From NCBI RefSeq assembly GCF_019393635.1, contig NC_057862.1:417243669-417307668 (forward strand): a DNA stretch of 64,000 bases. The letters run 5' to 3'. Source of the stretch: Dromiciops gliroides. Lineage: Eukaryota; Chordata; Mammalia; Microbiotheria; Microbiotheriidae. Under the pieces are notes generated by a model. That model was given only the letters and a program-made list of their open reading frames with translations, had not been told where the DNA came from and did not search any database. The position numbers were made by a program, and so were the translations under genes. Below, in pieces: positions 19,415 through 30,764 of this stretch (position 1 is the first letter of the stretch; each line of letters starts with the position of its first letter).

Positions 19415-20858
19415 GAAAAGATTCTCCAAAAGAGCCTGAAGCTGGGAGTGAGGAGACCAAGGCCTAGCCCCAGCTCCGCCACTGACAGGTCTCTTTCCTT
19501 GTCTGAAGTTCTGTTTCTCCCTTTGTAAAAAGGAGTCCATCTGTGCCCTGCCTTCCTCACAGGAGGGAGGTGGGGGGTGTCAGGGTCAGATGGGACTGTG
19601 GATGTGAGCAGTCACCTAAAAGGAAAAAAAGAGCACTTGAATTTGGAGTCAGAGGAACCCGAGTGCAAATCCTGCCCCTCTCATTTAGTACCTAAGTGAT
19701 CTCAGGCAAGTTATTTAACTTCTCTGGGCCTCACTTTCCTCATGATAAAAAAAAAAAAAGAGTAAATGCTTGCCTCAGTTTCCTCATCTGTAAATGAGCT
19801 GAAGAAGGAAATGGCAAGCGACTGCACTGTCTCTGCCAAGAAACCCCCAAATGGGATCACAAAGAGTCAGACACAACTGAAATGACTGAACATGACCTTG
19901 GAAAATAATTCAGCCTGTAACAGAAATTCCCAAGATGATCGGTAGATGGCACCTGAATCCTACAAGACTGAGAAGAAGCCTTAGCTGGCTCTCAACTGAG
20001 ACCCTGCCCTCTCATTTCCACTTCTGTCCATCACAGGGCAAGGTTTTGGTTCCCTTATTTCCATCCCCAGATCTGATGCCCCCGGGTTCCTCCAGTCCCC
20101 ACACTTTTTTGAAGCTCTGAATCTAGCTTCCTCTGATCTTATGGACAAAGATCTGAGGAGAAGTGGAGAAGCACTGGTGCAAAAGGTTGGACTGGTCCAA
20201 CCTGCACATTTTACAGATGAGGAAATCGAGTCCCAGAGGTGCAGTGACTTGTCCAATGTCACAAGGCAGCAAAAGCAGGATTCGCACCTAAGACCTCTGA
20301 CTCCAAATCCAACATGTTTTCCACAATGCTCTGATGCCTATATCAGACCTTACCACCTTCTATTCTGTTCCCTCTGAGCTCTGTTTCTGGGATCCCCTGG
20401 TCTCAATTTGTAGCCCCTGTGTTCTTCTGACCCTTCTAAGAAGCCTGTGGGTCCCTTTATACCCAATTTTTGCCCATGGTCCCCTACTCCTCTTCCTTTA
20501 GTCCTGACTGTACTCTCTATCCCTTATTCCTTAGGCTTCTAGCTCCATCCTAATGAGCTCATTTGGAGAGCTCAGCTGGGGTCTGGCTTGTTAGCTACCT
20601 CTCCATGTGTTCCTATGCAAATGTATGCAGAACATGATGGAAATGAGGATTCTGGGTTTCCTGGAAAACTCTTTTAGTTTTAAGTCCCAGAACAGTGTGA
20701 CCTGTAGAGAACTTCAGCTAATCCTGGGCCCCACTGAGGAAGACACAGTGGATGATGTGTGGTCTGGTTTGGGGCACTTTTGGGGAAGGAGGGAGGATGC
20801 ACGCAAACCTCCCCCCAACCCTACCCACCCACCCACTTCTTTGACCAAGTAGGAGTAA
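19415..20858. other. Non-genic stretch with MIR and SINE-tail pieces
   Basis: 19620-19750 is plus MIR (ttgaatttggagtcagagg ... ctaagtgatctcaggcaag). 19770-19890 matches the 3' module of the long SINE variant (gaaatggcaag ... tgggatcacaaagagtcag). 20195-20310 is antisense MIR. The rest is single-copy. Confidence 0.6.
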
Positions 20859-21645
20859 GGGTGCTGGAGGGCACCTCTTCCTAGGAGCTGACCCAGAGAA
20901 GGTAAGGGTTACAGGGGCCAACATCCTCAGGCCTGAGGGGACCCCCCCACCATAGTCTAGTCTTTGTCTGGCTTCTCCAGTTGTTCCTGCCATCAGACAA
21001 GCTGGTCCCTCTAGTTTTGACACACACATTGCTTCTGGCTGCAGGACTGAGGGTTTGTGGATAGATTATTAGACTTGGAATCAGGGAGACCTGATTTTTA
21101 ATCTTGCCTCAGGAACTTACTAGGTATGTGACTCTGGGCAAGTCACTTAACCTCAGTTTGCCTCAATTTCCTCATCTGTAAAATGGGAATAATAATAGTA
21201 CCTACCCCATGGGTTGTTGTGAGGCTCAAATGAAATACTATGTATAAAGCACTTTGCAGTCCTTAAAGTGCTTTATCATCATTATCATATTATTGCTATT
21301 ATTATTTTCCCTGAGAAAGAGTCTCCTTAGGTTTCTCAAATGTTTCTGATTCTCCATAGGCACCAGCCCCCAGTAGCTTTCCTTAACTTCTCCTGAACCA
21401 AATTTTAGCCAAGCTTCTTGAGAAAGGATATACAGACAGGGCCCCTGCCTAGACCCATCTCAGTGTACCTGACAGGGGCTGGCCCCACCTCATGTTGGGG
21501 CTGTCTGTGGGTGTATGGAGGGTGGGGTGGGATTCTTTGTCAGGCTCTGGCAGAATCTCCTGAGCTGGGACTTTGGCTCATACTCTATCAGTCAGAGAGG
21601 CGTCACTAAAGGCCTATAGGGGCCAGGGAGAGTGACACAGGGGCC
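20859..21645 (+). repeat. Duplicated segment, copy A
   Basis: About 787 bp that recurs in direct orientation at 22779-23561, about 95 percent identical by eye. It begins GGGTGCTGGAGG, includes a plus MIR (21055-21300), and ends near 'gggccca'. The divergence argues for age beyond allelic or assembly duplication. Confidence 0.93.
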
Positions 21646-22351
21646 CACCGAGGCTGGGCCTGGGCCTGAGGCCAAGATGATGCATGTGGAGCAGAGAGTC
21701 TTGGCTGCTGCTCATCTGGTCCTAATTTATAATTCCAAGCTGGCCGGGTCTTCGGGCTGTAATAAACAGCATCTTATATCCAACAAATCACTTTTAGTGC
21801 CCCTGACCTTGACCCTGAAAAGGCAAATCTGCATTGTCAGCCCCTCTATGTCTACTTGATAGGGGTGCAAACCCAGAGAGGCTTCTGGGAGGCCCATGTG
21901 AGCCAGAATTGGTTCTGTAGAGCTTCATCTGTGTCACTGCTTCTGTGTCTGCAAGGAGTCAAAATTAGGGAATGAAGAAATGCAAATTAGTTACCTGCTA
22001 TCAGGTAGACCCCAAACCTGTGTTGTTTTAGCCTCACTAGAGTGTGGGGAGAAAGTACAGTTCTCAGTCCGTACAGACAAAAGGACAGGTTGGATGGATT
22101 GCAGTTTGTCATTGTATAATGACAAGCCCGTGTTCTCCACATCTAGTGCCCCATCTCTTACCTCCGTGCTTTTGTGTAAGCTATTTCCCACTCCTGGGAT
22201 ACATTCCCTCCTTTCCTCTGCCTCTCAGAATTCCTAATGTTTTGTTCAAAGCTCTGTTTAGGTGTCTCTCCTAGAAGAAGCCTTTCTTGGTCCTTCTAGT
22301 CATTTGCACTCTCTTCTTCCTCCTTAAATTGTCATGGAAATCCTTAGTGTG
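21646..22351. other. Non-genic stretch with L2 remnant
   Basis: 21655-22150 is single-copy. 22180-22345 resembles an L2 3' segment (tgggatacattccctcc ... tagaagaagcctttcttgg). Frames here are short. Confidence 0.5.
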
Positions 22352-22359
22352 GTATAGAT

Positions 22360-22544
22360 CAAAGCTTCTTAAACTGTGGATTGTGACCCCATATTGGGTC
22401 ATGTAACTGAACGTGGGGGTTACAAAAAATTTGGCAACAGTAAAAGGTTATATATACCTATTTTATATACCTATATGCCCAGGGTCACATAAAAATTTCT
22501 CGAGCAAAAAGGGATTGTGAGTGGAAAAAATTTATGAAGCCCTG
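22360..22544. mobile_element. MER5-like non-autonomous hAT transposon with 8-bp TSD
   Basis: 185 bp. The left end CAAAGCTTCTTAAACT and the complement of the right end CAGGGCTTCATAAATT form imperfect terminal inverted repeats (12 of 16). An exact 8-bp duplication gtatagat lies on both sides (22352-22359, 22545-22552), as is typical of hAT elements. Length and termini resemble MER5A. Confidence 0.85.
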
Positions 22545-22649
22545 GTATAGATGGTTGACTGTAGTGCTACAAGGATGAGGGTTGGTTTTTGTTTTGTTTT
22601 ATTTAGTCTTTGTATTGTACCTTACATTAGAATATAGAATTGTCCCTTT

Positions 22650-22778
22650 ACATTAGAATGTAAAGGCAGTATTAGTTTGGAATCAGGAAGATCTGAGTTT
22701 GAATCCTGCCTCAGAAGCTATATAGCTCTGAGGTCACTCAGTTTACCTCAGTTTCCTTATCTGTAAAATGGGAATAAT
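22650..22778 (+). mobile_element. MIR fragment at the duplication boundary
   Basis: 'gtttggaatcaggaagatctgagtttg ... cagtttccttatctgtaaaatgggaataatgg' runs straight into the first base of duplicated copy B, marking the breakpoint. Confidence 0.8.
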
Positions 22779-23561
22779 GGGTGCTGGAGGGTGCCTCTTC
22801 CTAGCAGTTGACCCAGAGAAGGTACTGGTTACAGGGGTCAACATCCTCAGGCCTGAGGGGACCCCCCACCATAGTCTAGTCTTTGTCTGGCTTCTCCAGT
22901 TGTTCCTGCCATCAGACAAGCTGGTCCCTCTAGTTTTGACACACACACTGCTTCTAGCTGCAGGACTGAGGGTTTGTGGATAAACTATTAGACTTGGAAT
23001 CAGGGAGACCTGGTTTTAATCTTGCCTCAGGAACTTACTAGGTATGTGATTCTGGGCAAGTCACTTAACCTCAGTTTGCCTCAGTTTCCTCATCTGTAAA
23101 ATGGGAATAATAATAGTACCTACCCCATGGGTTGTTGTGAGGCTCAAATGAAATACTATGTATAAAGCACTTTGCAGTCCTTAAAGTTCTTTATCATCAT
23201 TATCATATTATTGCTATTATTATTTTCCCTGAGAAAGAGTCTCCTTAGGTTTCTCAAATGTTTCTGATTTTCCATAGGCACCAGCCTCCTGACTCCTCCT
23301 GAACCAAATTTTAGCCAAGCTTCTTTTTGAGAAAGGATATATGGACAGGGCCCCTGCCTAGACCCATCTCAGTGTACCTGACAGGGGCTGGTCCCACCTC
23401 ATGTTGGGGCTGTCTGTAGGTGTATGGAGGATGGGGTAGGGTTCTTTGTCAGGCTCTGGCAGAATCTCCTGAGCTGGGACTTTGGCTCATACTCTTATCA
23501 GTCAGAGAGGCGTCACTGAGGGTCCATAGAATCCAGGGAGAGATACATGGAGGCCCTATGA
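22779..23561 (+). repeat. Duplicated segment, copy B
   Basis: Counterpart of 20859-21645, offset 1920 bp. It has a small deletion relative to A near 23286 (A: 'cagtagctttccttaact' absent). The internal MIR at 22980-23230 is shared. It ends just before the L1 fragment at 23572. Confidence 0.93.
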
Positions 23562-24463
23562 GTCCGATTCTTACATAAATCATCAGCATTTCTATGTATC
23601 ACCAACATAGCCCTGCAAAAAGAGATAGCAAAATATATTTCATTTAAAATAACCAGACATTATAAAATGCCTGAGAGTGTACCTGCCAAGACAAACCCAG
23701 GAATTATATGAACATAATTATAAAACACTTTTTATACAAAGTCAGATTTAAATAATTGAAGAAATATTAATCATCCATGGGTGGGCAGAGCCAACATAAT
23801 GAAAATAATAATTCTACCTAAACTAAGATACTTGTTCATGCCATCCCAATTAAAATACCCAAAATTATTTTATTGTGCTAGAAAACATAATAACAAATTC
23901 ATTTGGAAGAATAAACGATCAAGAATATAAACAGAATTAATGAAAAAAAATGTAAAGGAAGGAGGTCTAGCAGTACCAGGTCTTAAACTGTATTATAAAA
24001 TGGTAATTAGCCTAAACTTTTTGGTCCTGGCTAAGAAATAGAATGGTGTATGAGTGGAATAGAGTAGGTTTACAATACATAGTAGTAAATGATTTGGGTA
24101 ACCTAGTATTTGGTAAATGGGAAGATCTAAAATTTTGGAATTTTAAGAAATCACTATTTGGTCAAAGTTCTGACAGAAACTAGGTTATAGACCAATATCT
24201 TACACTACTTACCAAGATAAAGAGATATCATAAGTAAGTCAGAAAAACATGAAACACATTACCTATTGGATTTATGGATAGAAGAACAATTTATGAATAA
24301 ATAAGAGATAGAGAACATTGCAAGATATAAAATGAATAATTTTGATTATATTAAATTAAAATTTTTTATGTAAGTAAAATCATTGTAGCCAAGATTAGAA
24401 GGAAAGCAGAAAATTTTGGGAGAAATTTTATGGACAGTTTTTTAGATAAAAACTTCATTCTCA

Positions 24464-24642
24464 GGGGGCAGCTAGGTGGAGCCCTGGATTCAGGAGGACC
24501 TGAGTTCAAATCTGGCCTTGGATACTCAACACTTACTAGCTGTGTGACCCTGGGCAAGTCACTTAACCCTCACTGCCCTGCAAAAAAAAAAAAGTCAATT
24601 GGTCCAATGACCTCCTTTCCAAAAAAACAAAAAACAAAAACA
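24464..24642 (+). mobile_element. CORE-SINE with internal deletion and long A-rich tail
   Basis: Lacks about 20 bp after GGTGGA (the CAGTGGATAAAGCAC block). Extra sequence ending in a (CAAAAA)n stretch follows the first A-run. Exact 16-bp TSD aaaaacttcattctca (24448-24463, 24643-24658). Confidence 0.94.
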
Positions 24643-25258
24643 AAAACTTCATTCTCAAATATATAGAGAACAGAGTCAAATTTATAAGAATATGAGTCAT
24701 TCCCCAATTGATAAATGGTCAAAGGATATGAAAAGGCAGTTTTTGAAAGAAGAAATCAAAGCTATATATAGTTCTATGAAAAAATGCTGTAAATCATTAT
24801 TGATTAGAGGAATGAAAATCCAAACAATTTTGAGGTATTATCTCACTCCTATCAGATTGGAAAAAGATAGATCTAAAAAAGATAGAAGATCTAAAAGATA
24901 GATCTAAAAAGATAGAAGAAGAAAATGACAAACATTGGAGGGGATATGGAAAAATTGGGACACTAACACTGTTGGTGGAATTGTGAATGAATCCAACCAT
25001 TTTGGACAGCAATATGGAATTATGCCCAGTGTTATAAAACTGTAGATACTCTTTGACTCAGCAGCATCATAATTAGGTCTGTTGACCAAGATGATTAGCG
25101 AAAAAGGAAAAGAACCTATATGTTCTCGAATATTTATAGCAGTTCTTTGTGGTGGTAAAGAACTGGATATTGAGGGGATTCCCATCAAGTGAGGAAGGCT
25201 GAACAAATCATGGTGTGTAACTGTGATGGAATACTATTTTGCTATAAGAAATGACAAA

Positions 25259-25410
25259 TGGGCAGCTAGGTGGCACAGTGGATAGAGCACTGGCCCTAGA
25301 GTCAGGTGTACCTGAGTTCAAATCCAGCCTCAGACATTTAACACTTACTAGATGTGTGACTCTGGGCAAGTCACTTAACCCCAATTGCCTCACTAAAAAA
25401 AAAAAAAAAA
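25259..25410 (+). mobile_element. CORE-SINE inside the L1
   Basis: Full length, 18-nt A tail, exact 12-bp TSD agaaatgacaaa (25247-25258, 25411-25422). Confidence 0.96.
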
Positions 25411-26074
25411 AGAAATGACAAACAGATTTGTTTTAGAAAAACATGGAAAGACTTGTATGAAATAATGTAGAGTGAAATGAGCAGAACCAAGAGAACATTG
25501 TATACAGTAACAGTAGTATTGTTTGAAGAGTAACTGAAGGACTAAACTATTCTGAGTCATATGAATAATCAAATCAACTATGAAAAACTGGTAAAGGAAA
25601 ATTCCATCTACCTCCGGAGGAAGAACTCTTATATAGAAGCATGTTGTCTGGTTCGACATATATATATAGATATAAAATGTTGCTCTTCTCTAAAGCAGGG
25701 TGGAGAGGAAGGGAGGTAGACAACTTGGAACTCAAAATGTAACAAAAAAAATGTGAGGGCAGGAACAATATCGTTTGCTTGTTTTTGAATCCCTAGAACT
25801 TAGCACAGTAGTTGGCACATAATAAATGCATAAAAATGTTTTATCTGCTTCCCCCTCTGTCTGTTTATCATGTATTTATCACCTATCTGTCATCTATCAA
25901 TAAATCATCTATCTACCTATTAATCATCTAAATACTCAATCAACTCCAAAAGGCTCCCTATTACCTCAAGGATCAAATAGAAAATTCTCTGGAGTTCAAA
26001 GCCCTTTATAACCCAACTTCCCATCCCCATCTTTCCTGTCTTCCTTTTTCTTTTCTTTTCATTTTTTTTTTTTT

Positions 26075-26208
26075 GCAGGCAATGGGGGTTAAGTGACTTG
26101 CCCAGGGTCACACAGCTAGTAAGTGTCAAGTGTCTGAGGTCGGATTTGAACTCAGGTCCTCCTGAATCCAGGACTGGTGCTTTAACCACTGTGCCATCTA
26201 GCTGCCCC
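26075..26208 (-). mobile_element. CORE-SINE inside L2
   Basis: Antisense full-length copy with a T-rich tail. TSD tttcctgtcttc is present on both sides. Confidence 0.95.
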
Positions 26209-26601
26209 TTTTCCTGTCTTCTTACACCTTATCCCCGCCCCCTTGCCACAACACGCTCTGATCCAATGATATTTGCATCCTGTTGTTCCTCAATGAGACA
26301 TTCTGTCCCCGGATTCTAGGAATTTTCACTGACTGGTCCCATGCCTGGAAAGCTCTCCCTCCTCTTCTTCACCTGGTTTCTTATAAGTCCCAGGTAAAAT
26401 CCCATGTTCTTCAGAAAGTCTTTTCTGATCCCTCTTCAGTCCAGTGCCTCCCCTCTAATGACTATTTCCTATTTATCTTGTACAAAGCCTATTTGTACAT
26501 AGTTATTTGCATATTGTCTTTCCTACTGGGTTATGGTCTCCTCTAGGGCAGGGATTGCCTTTTGTCTTTTTTGTTGTTGTTGTTTATTCCTACCACTTGT
26601 A

Positions 26602-26735
26602 GGGCAGCTGGGTGGCACAGTGGATAGAGTGCCAGGCCTGGAGTCAGGAAGACTCATTTTCCTGAGTTCAAATCTAGTCTCAGACACTTAGTAACTGTGT
26701 GACCCCAGGCAAGTCACTTACATCTTGTGATGAAA
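26602..26735 (+). mobile_element. CORE-SINE, older variant
   Basis: Carries a small insertion (gactcattttcctgagttc) and lacks the 'acacttact' part of the core. No clear TSD. Confidence 0.85.
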
Positions 26736-26746
26736 TAACGGGATTT

Positions 26747-26828
26747 ATCTCTATCTTCATATCTATCTATCTATCATCTATCTATCTCTATCTTCATATC
26801 TACCTATCTACATAGTTTTCTATCCATC

Positions 26829-26884
<56 letters not shown>

Positions 26885-26962
26885 GTCTATTTATCTATCT
26901 ATCTGTCTATCTATCTATCTACCTATCTATCTATCATCTATCTATCTACCTACCTATCTATC

Positions 26963-27026
<64 letters not shown>

Positions 27027-27050
27027 GTCTGTCTGTCTATTTATCTATCC
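26747..27050. repeat. Large (TATC)n microsatellite
   Basis: About 300 bp of TATC/TATCTG/TACC tetramers with two long uninterrupted TATC runs (about 26831-26883 and 26955-27024). It begins at the degenerate tail region of the preceding SINE. Confidence 0.97.
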
Positions 27051-27125
27051 ATCTCCCTATGTCTATCATCAGTGTCTCACAATGACTCAAACATTGTAGG
27101 TACTTAATGAATACTTGCTAGATTC

Positions 27126-27610
27126 AAACAGGGACTCCTGCAATCACAACAGAGCTCCTTATCTTCACATGCAGACGCATGTGGAGACTCCTGGGCACAC
27201 AGGCAATGCAAGACTTTCTATCTCACATCTTGATGACAGAAACAGGCTCTTCCTGTTTGTCTGTGCTTGGGTTGTGTGTGGTGGGGTGGAGCCTGACGGT
27301 GGGGTATATTCAAGGACAACTAGTAATAATCTCAATCATTTATATTTGTATCATGCTCATACTTTTTCAAAATACTTTCATATTCATGATCTCACTGGAA
27401 ACATTGGAAGCATCCCTGTGAGGGAGGCAGGGCAGGGCTTGTCCACCTGATTTTACAGAGGAGGAAACCAAAGCACATAGAGATGGAGGGCTATATTTAA
27501 GTTTAGCATCAGAAAACACGCACACACAGACACACACAGACACACACCACCCCCCTTTACCCCCCTTGTCTTCCCCTCAAAAAAAATTCCCAACTCAATC
27601 AGTCACATTA
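27126..27610. other. Non-genic stretch with antisense MIR
   Basis: 27330-27480 is antisense MIR with its 'aatacttt-catattcatgatctcactgg' part. 27515-27550 is CACA-rich. The rest is single-copy. Confidence 0.6.
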
Positions 27611-28020
27611 TTAGTAGAGTGCAATGGGTAGAGCACAGGACTTAGAGTCAGGAAGACCTAAGTTCAAGTGCCTCCTGGAATACTTACTCACTGTGTGATC
27701 CTGGGTAAGTCACAACCTCTCAGCCTTAGTTTCCTAATCTGTAAAATTTAGATAATGATGGCACCTACTTTTTTTTATAGCACAATAATATTTCATCACA
27801 GTCATATACCACAGCTTTTTTAGCCATTCCCCCAGTTTTGGAACTCAAAACTTAAAAAAAAACCTGACAATGAATGTTAAAAAATTGTTTTAATGTATAA
27901 TTGGGGGAAAGTATTAATATTAGATATGAAAAAATTAGGGGGTTGGACTAGGAAAAAAGAAATATTTATAAAATGCTCTACAAACCTTAATGTGCTCTAT
28001 AAATGATAATTATATAGCTA
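27611..28020 (+). mobile_element. MIR, split by a rearranged L1
   Basis: 27611-27775 (agtcaggaagacctaagttcaag ... cctaatctgtaaaatttag) and 27960-28020 (tataaaatgctctacaaacc ... tgctctataaatgataa) are the two parts of one MIR. Confidence 0.75.
27778..27925. mobile_element. L1 fragment with 5' inversion (twin-priming structure)
   Basis: 27778-27836 is antisense L1 ORF2-end sequence (complement of 'ggggaatggctaaaaaagc', 'tgtggtatatga'). 27836-27925 is sense L1 3' end ('ttttggaactcaaaactt', 'tgaatgttaaaaaattg'). Opposite halves meet head to head. Confidence 0.75.
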
Positions 28021-28949
28021 TATAATTCAACAACCAACATAATTTAACATTATTATCATACCTGGGACCAGAGGTGATTATTGGTCCCATGCTCTTTCCT
28101 CTGTGTGCACTCTTATCCCCTTGTACACCATGTTTTAAAAGGCACAAGTGCTCACTGGTTCCTGTAGGAAACAGATAAACCCCCAAGAGACACCATTAGG
28201 AAGACTCATTGGGAATGGGGAGTTGGAAGTCCAACATCTAGGACATAAGGAAAGGGTCAGCGGGGAATACTTATTGCCTTTCTGACCAGCTTCTTTGCCT
28301 CCATTTGCAACTTCATCATGCATGACCTCTGCGGTGGTGATTGGGGTCATATGTTCATAGATTTCAAGCTGAAAGGGACATGAAAGGTCAAATAGTCCAA
28401 CATCCTCATTTTACAGCTCAGAAAACTGAGGACTGGCTGGTCTAGTCTGGGTAAAGTGACTCCTCCAGGGTCACAGAGCTAGTAAGTGGTAGAGGTAGTA
28501 TTTGAATCCAGTTTGATTGACTCTAAATATAGCAGTACTCCTCCCTCTGCACCACAGTGAAGGTTTCAAGTATTCTCTTGAAAACCTTGAGTGTTCAGTT
28601 GTGTTTTAAGACCTTGGCCCCAGGTTCAAGGCCCTTTTGCTTATGAGTAGATATTCAAGGGCTCACACAGTTAAAAGATGATGAAACATCTCTGTTTCTT
28701 TCTCCCTTGCCATGTATTTGCATATTCACTCATTCATCGAACAAACATTGATCAAGTTCTTACTCTGCAGAAGGCACTGTATTAGGGGCTAGGGTTACAA
28801 AGCTAGAAACAACAAGAATCTGCCCTTGAAAAGCTTATATTCTTTCGAATATGCCTGTGAATTGTACCCTCCGGTGCTTGGAAATGTGTTTGCTTCGGTG
28901 TGTGCAGTTCAGGAAGGAGATTGTAATTTTTAATATATTAAAGATAAAT
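28021..28949. other. Non-genic stretch with older repeat pieces
   Basis: 28345-28560 is antisense MIR-like (cctcattttacagctcagaaaactgagg ... gggtcacagagctagtaag). 28725-28850 carries the ancient dispersed-repeat signature (aacaaacattgatcaagttcttac). No gene seen. Confidence 0.55.
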
Positions 28950-29135
28950 GTGTAGTGGATAGAGAGTTGGCTTTAGAACAAGAAGGCCAGGGTTCAAGTT
29001 CAGTCCCGGATACATATCCGCTGTGTGAGCCTTGGCAAACATTTAACCTCTCAGTGTCCCAGGCAACTCTTTAAGACTTTCATTGGTAGAGGAAGTTCCT
29101 TATTGGGATTTCCCGAGACTGATAAACTCATATGG
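28950..29135 (+). mobile_element. tRNA/MIR-related SINE with distinct 3' module
   Basis: 'gtagtggatagagagttggctttag' head and core, then a 3' part 'ggcaactctttaagactt ... attggtagaggaagttcc' not shared with the main family. Diverged. An (AAAT)n-type tract at 29141-29192 follows it. Confidence 0.65.
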
Positions 29136-29480
29136 CCAGTAAAATAAATAAATAAATTCAATGTTTTTACAAATAAAATAAAATAAAATAAAGCCACACT
29201 CATTCAGGCTTCTTTGGTTGCACTGAATAGTTCAGTTCCAACAAAGTTGGCTGCAAAATGAATCTGATTCTTCTGTTGACATATATTATAAATTAAGGAT
29301 GAGCATCCAAGGGGAAAAAAATCCTCTACAGGCCAAGTTGGAAACTTCCTAAAGAAGGGAATTAAGAAGGCCCCGCCTTGGGGCATGCTGGACATCAGGG
29401 AAGAGCAGGGCTTTGTCTGCTAGGAGTTATAGCTATGGATGGTCTCTTCAGAGCTCACAGAATCAATCCTTAGGGGTATC
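29136..29480. other. Non-genic stretch
   Basis: AT-rich (AAAT/AAAAT)n run, then single-copy sequence. No gene recognised. Confidence 0.5.
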
Positions 29481-29484
29481 TAGA

Positions 29485-29800
29485 AGGATGTGCAGAGATT
29501 GTTAAAGGTAGAAAGAAGCTTGTGGATCATCTAGTCCAACCTTATCCTATTACAGATGAAGAAACTGAGGCAGAGGTTAAATGACTTGCCCAAGGCCATG
29601 CTGCTCAAAAGTAAGTCTTTTTTTTTTTTTTTTGGTGGGGCAATGAGATTTGCCCAGGGTCACACGGCTAGTAAATGTCAAGTGTCTGAGGCCGGATTTG
29701 AATTCAGGTCCTCCTGAATCCAGGGCCAGTGCCACTGTGCCACCTAGCTGCCCCCAAAAGTAACAGTCTTCATAACTCTGGGAGCAGTGCTCTGAGGTAG
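29485..29800 (-). mobile_element. Antisense MIR-like repeat, split by a SINE
   Basis: 29490-29615 (ggatcatctagtccaacc ... cagatgaagaaactgaggcagagg ... cttgcccaaggcc) continues past the SINE at 29760. Confidence 0.65.
29634..29754 (-). mobile_element. CORE-SINE, minus strand
   Basis: Antisense copy missing a few bases near 'gaggg(ttaagtga)cttgcc' and at 'tgctttatccac'. TSD caaaagtaagtctt / caaaagtaacagtctt. Confidence 0.94.
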
Positions 29801-29934
29801 GTAAACTGGAACTCTCTTTATAGAAGACCAGCCTCCCCTGATACTCTAACTCAACTTTCCTTCACAATTCAATCAATCAATGACTCAAGTGAAGTGCTTT
29901 TTTGAATCAGTCTGTTGACACGTATTTCTTTTTT

Positions 29935-30083
29935 TAATAATATTTTATTTTTCTCAATTACATGTAAAGATAATTTGAACCCATTTAAAAATATTTTGAG
30001 TTTCAAATTCTCTCCCTTCCTCCCCCTCATCCCACTCCAGTAGAGGGTAAGCAGTTTGATATAGGTCATATGTGTATAATCAT
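29935..30083 (-). mobile_element. Short L1 3'-end insertion, minus strand
   Basis: On the minus strand: 'ataggt' - 'tatcaaactgctt' block, purine-rich GGGGGAGGAAGGG, 'aatttgaaactc', A-rich end. TSD acacgtatttcttt / acacatatttcttt flanks it (one mismatch). Only about 150 bp of L1 was copied. Confidence 0.8.
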
Positions 30084-30103
30084 AACACATATTTCTTTCT
30101 TTC

Positions 30104-30222
30104 TGAGGCAATCAGGGTTTGTCCAGGGTTACGCAGCTACTAAGCATCTAAAGCCAGATTTGAACTCAGGTCCTCCGGACTCCAGGACTGATGTTCTATC
30201 CACTGTGCTACCTAGCTGCCCC
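30104..30222 (-). mobile_element. CORE-SINE, minus strand, diverged
   Basis: Antisense copy with several small deletions (gtaagtg, gtgac lost) next to the L1 tail. Older than most. Confidence 0.88.
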
Positions 30223-30269
30223 CATAGCATGTAGCTCTTGAACACATACTATGTGCCTAGACCTATGCT

Positions 30270-30620
30270 TTGTGCTATGGAATATAAAATAATAGCAATA
30301 ATACTACTCACATTTATATAACACTTTAAGGTTTATAAATCCCTTTTCTTACAGAAACCTCATGCAAATATTATCCCTACCATACAGATGAAGAAACTGA
30401 ACCTGAGAGAGGTTAAATAATTTGCTTATAGAGGACAGCTGGGTGATGCAGTGGATAAAGCACTAGTTCTGAAGTCAGGAGGACCTGAGTTCAAATCTGT
30501 CCTCAGACACTAGCTTGTATGACCCTGGGCAAGTCACTTAACCCTGATAGCCTAAAAAAAAATTTTGCTCATAAAGTCACACAGATACTAAATGTCAGAT
30601 GTTCTAAATCAGAATTCTTT
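30270..30620 (-). mobile_element. Antisense MIR, split by a SINE
   Basis: 30290-30425 (cacatttatataacactttaaggttt ... atcctaccatacagatgaagaaactga) continues at 30562-30620 (cataaagtcacacagatact). Confidence 0.7.
30432..30561 (+). mobile_element. CORE-SINE
   Basis: Nearly full-length copy lacking part of the core after 'cagacacta'. TSD ttgcttata / ttgctcata. Confidence 0.9.
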
Positions 30621-30764
30621 TCACTAATCCACATTTCCTTGAAAGAAATATGACAAGTCCCTGGCCTATGCATTGAGGGGAGATACAAAGCTGATTCCAG
30701 GATCTCCCATCAGCTGTTAGACACTCTTTCCCTACCAACCCAAAAGAATTTCCATTTTTACCAA

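Larger units (their letters stand above)
23572..25752 (+). mobile_element. L1 LINE, ORF2 C-terminal region and 3' end (decayed)
   Basis: Frames conceptually give GGLAVPGLKLYYKMVIS (23970-24020), then SHSPIDKWSKDMKRQFLKEE and a MKIQTILRYYLTPIR block (24695-24860), both typical of L1 ORF2 C-termini. Many stops and frameshifts, no reverse-transcriptase catalytic part. The 3' end carries 'acttggaactcaaaatgt' (25724-25741). Two SINEs interrupt it, and a local AGATCTAAAA expansion lies at 24866-24918. Confidence 0.9.
25753..27125 (+). mobile_element. L2 LINE 3' region, split by SINEs and a microsatellite
   Basis: 25760-25835 is an L2 terminal piece. 25930-26575 is a longer L2 3' segment (caaagccctttataaccc ... 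cctggaaagctctccctcc ... cagaaagtcttttctgatc). 27090-27125 is its end ('gtaggtacttaatgaatact'). Confidence 0.75.

Noticed and set aside
23572..25752. Active L1
   Set aside because: Many stops, missing catalytic regions and two SINE insertions.
26747..27050. CRISPR-like regular repeats
   Set aside because: Simple TATC tetramers without unique spacers, in a mammalian genome.
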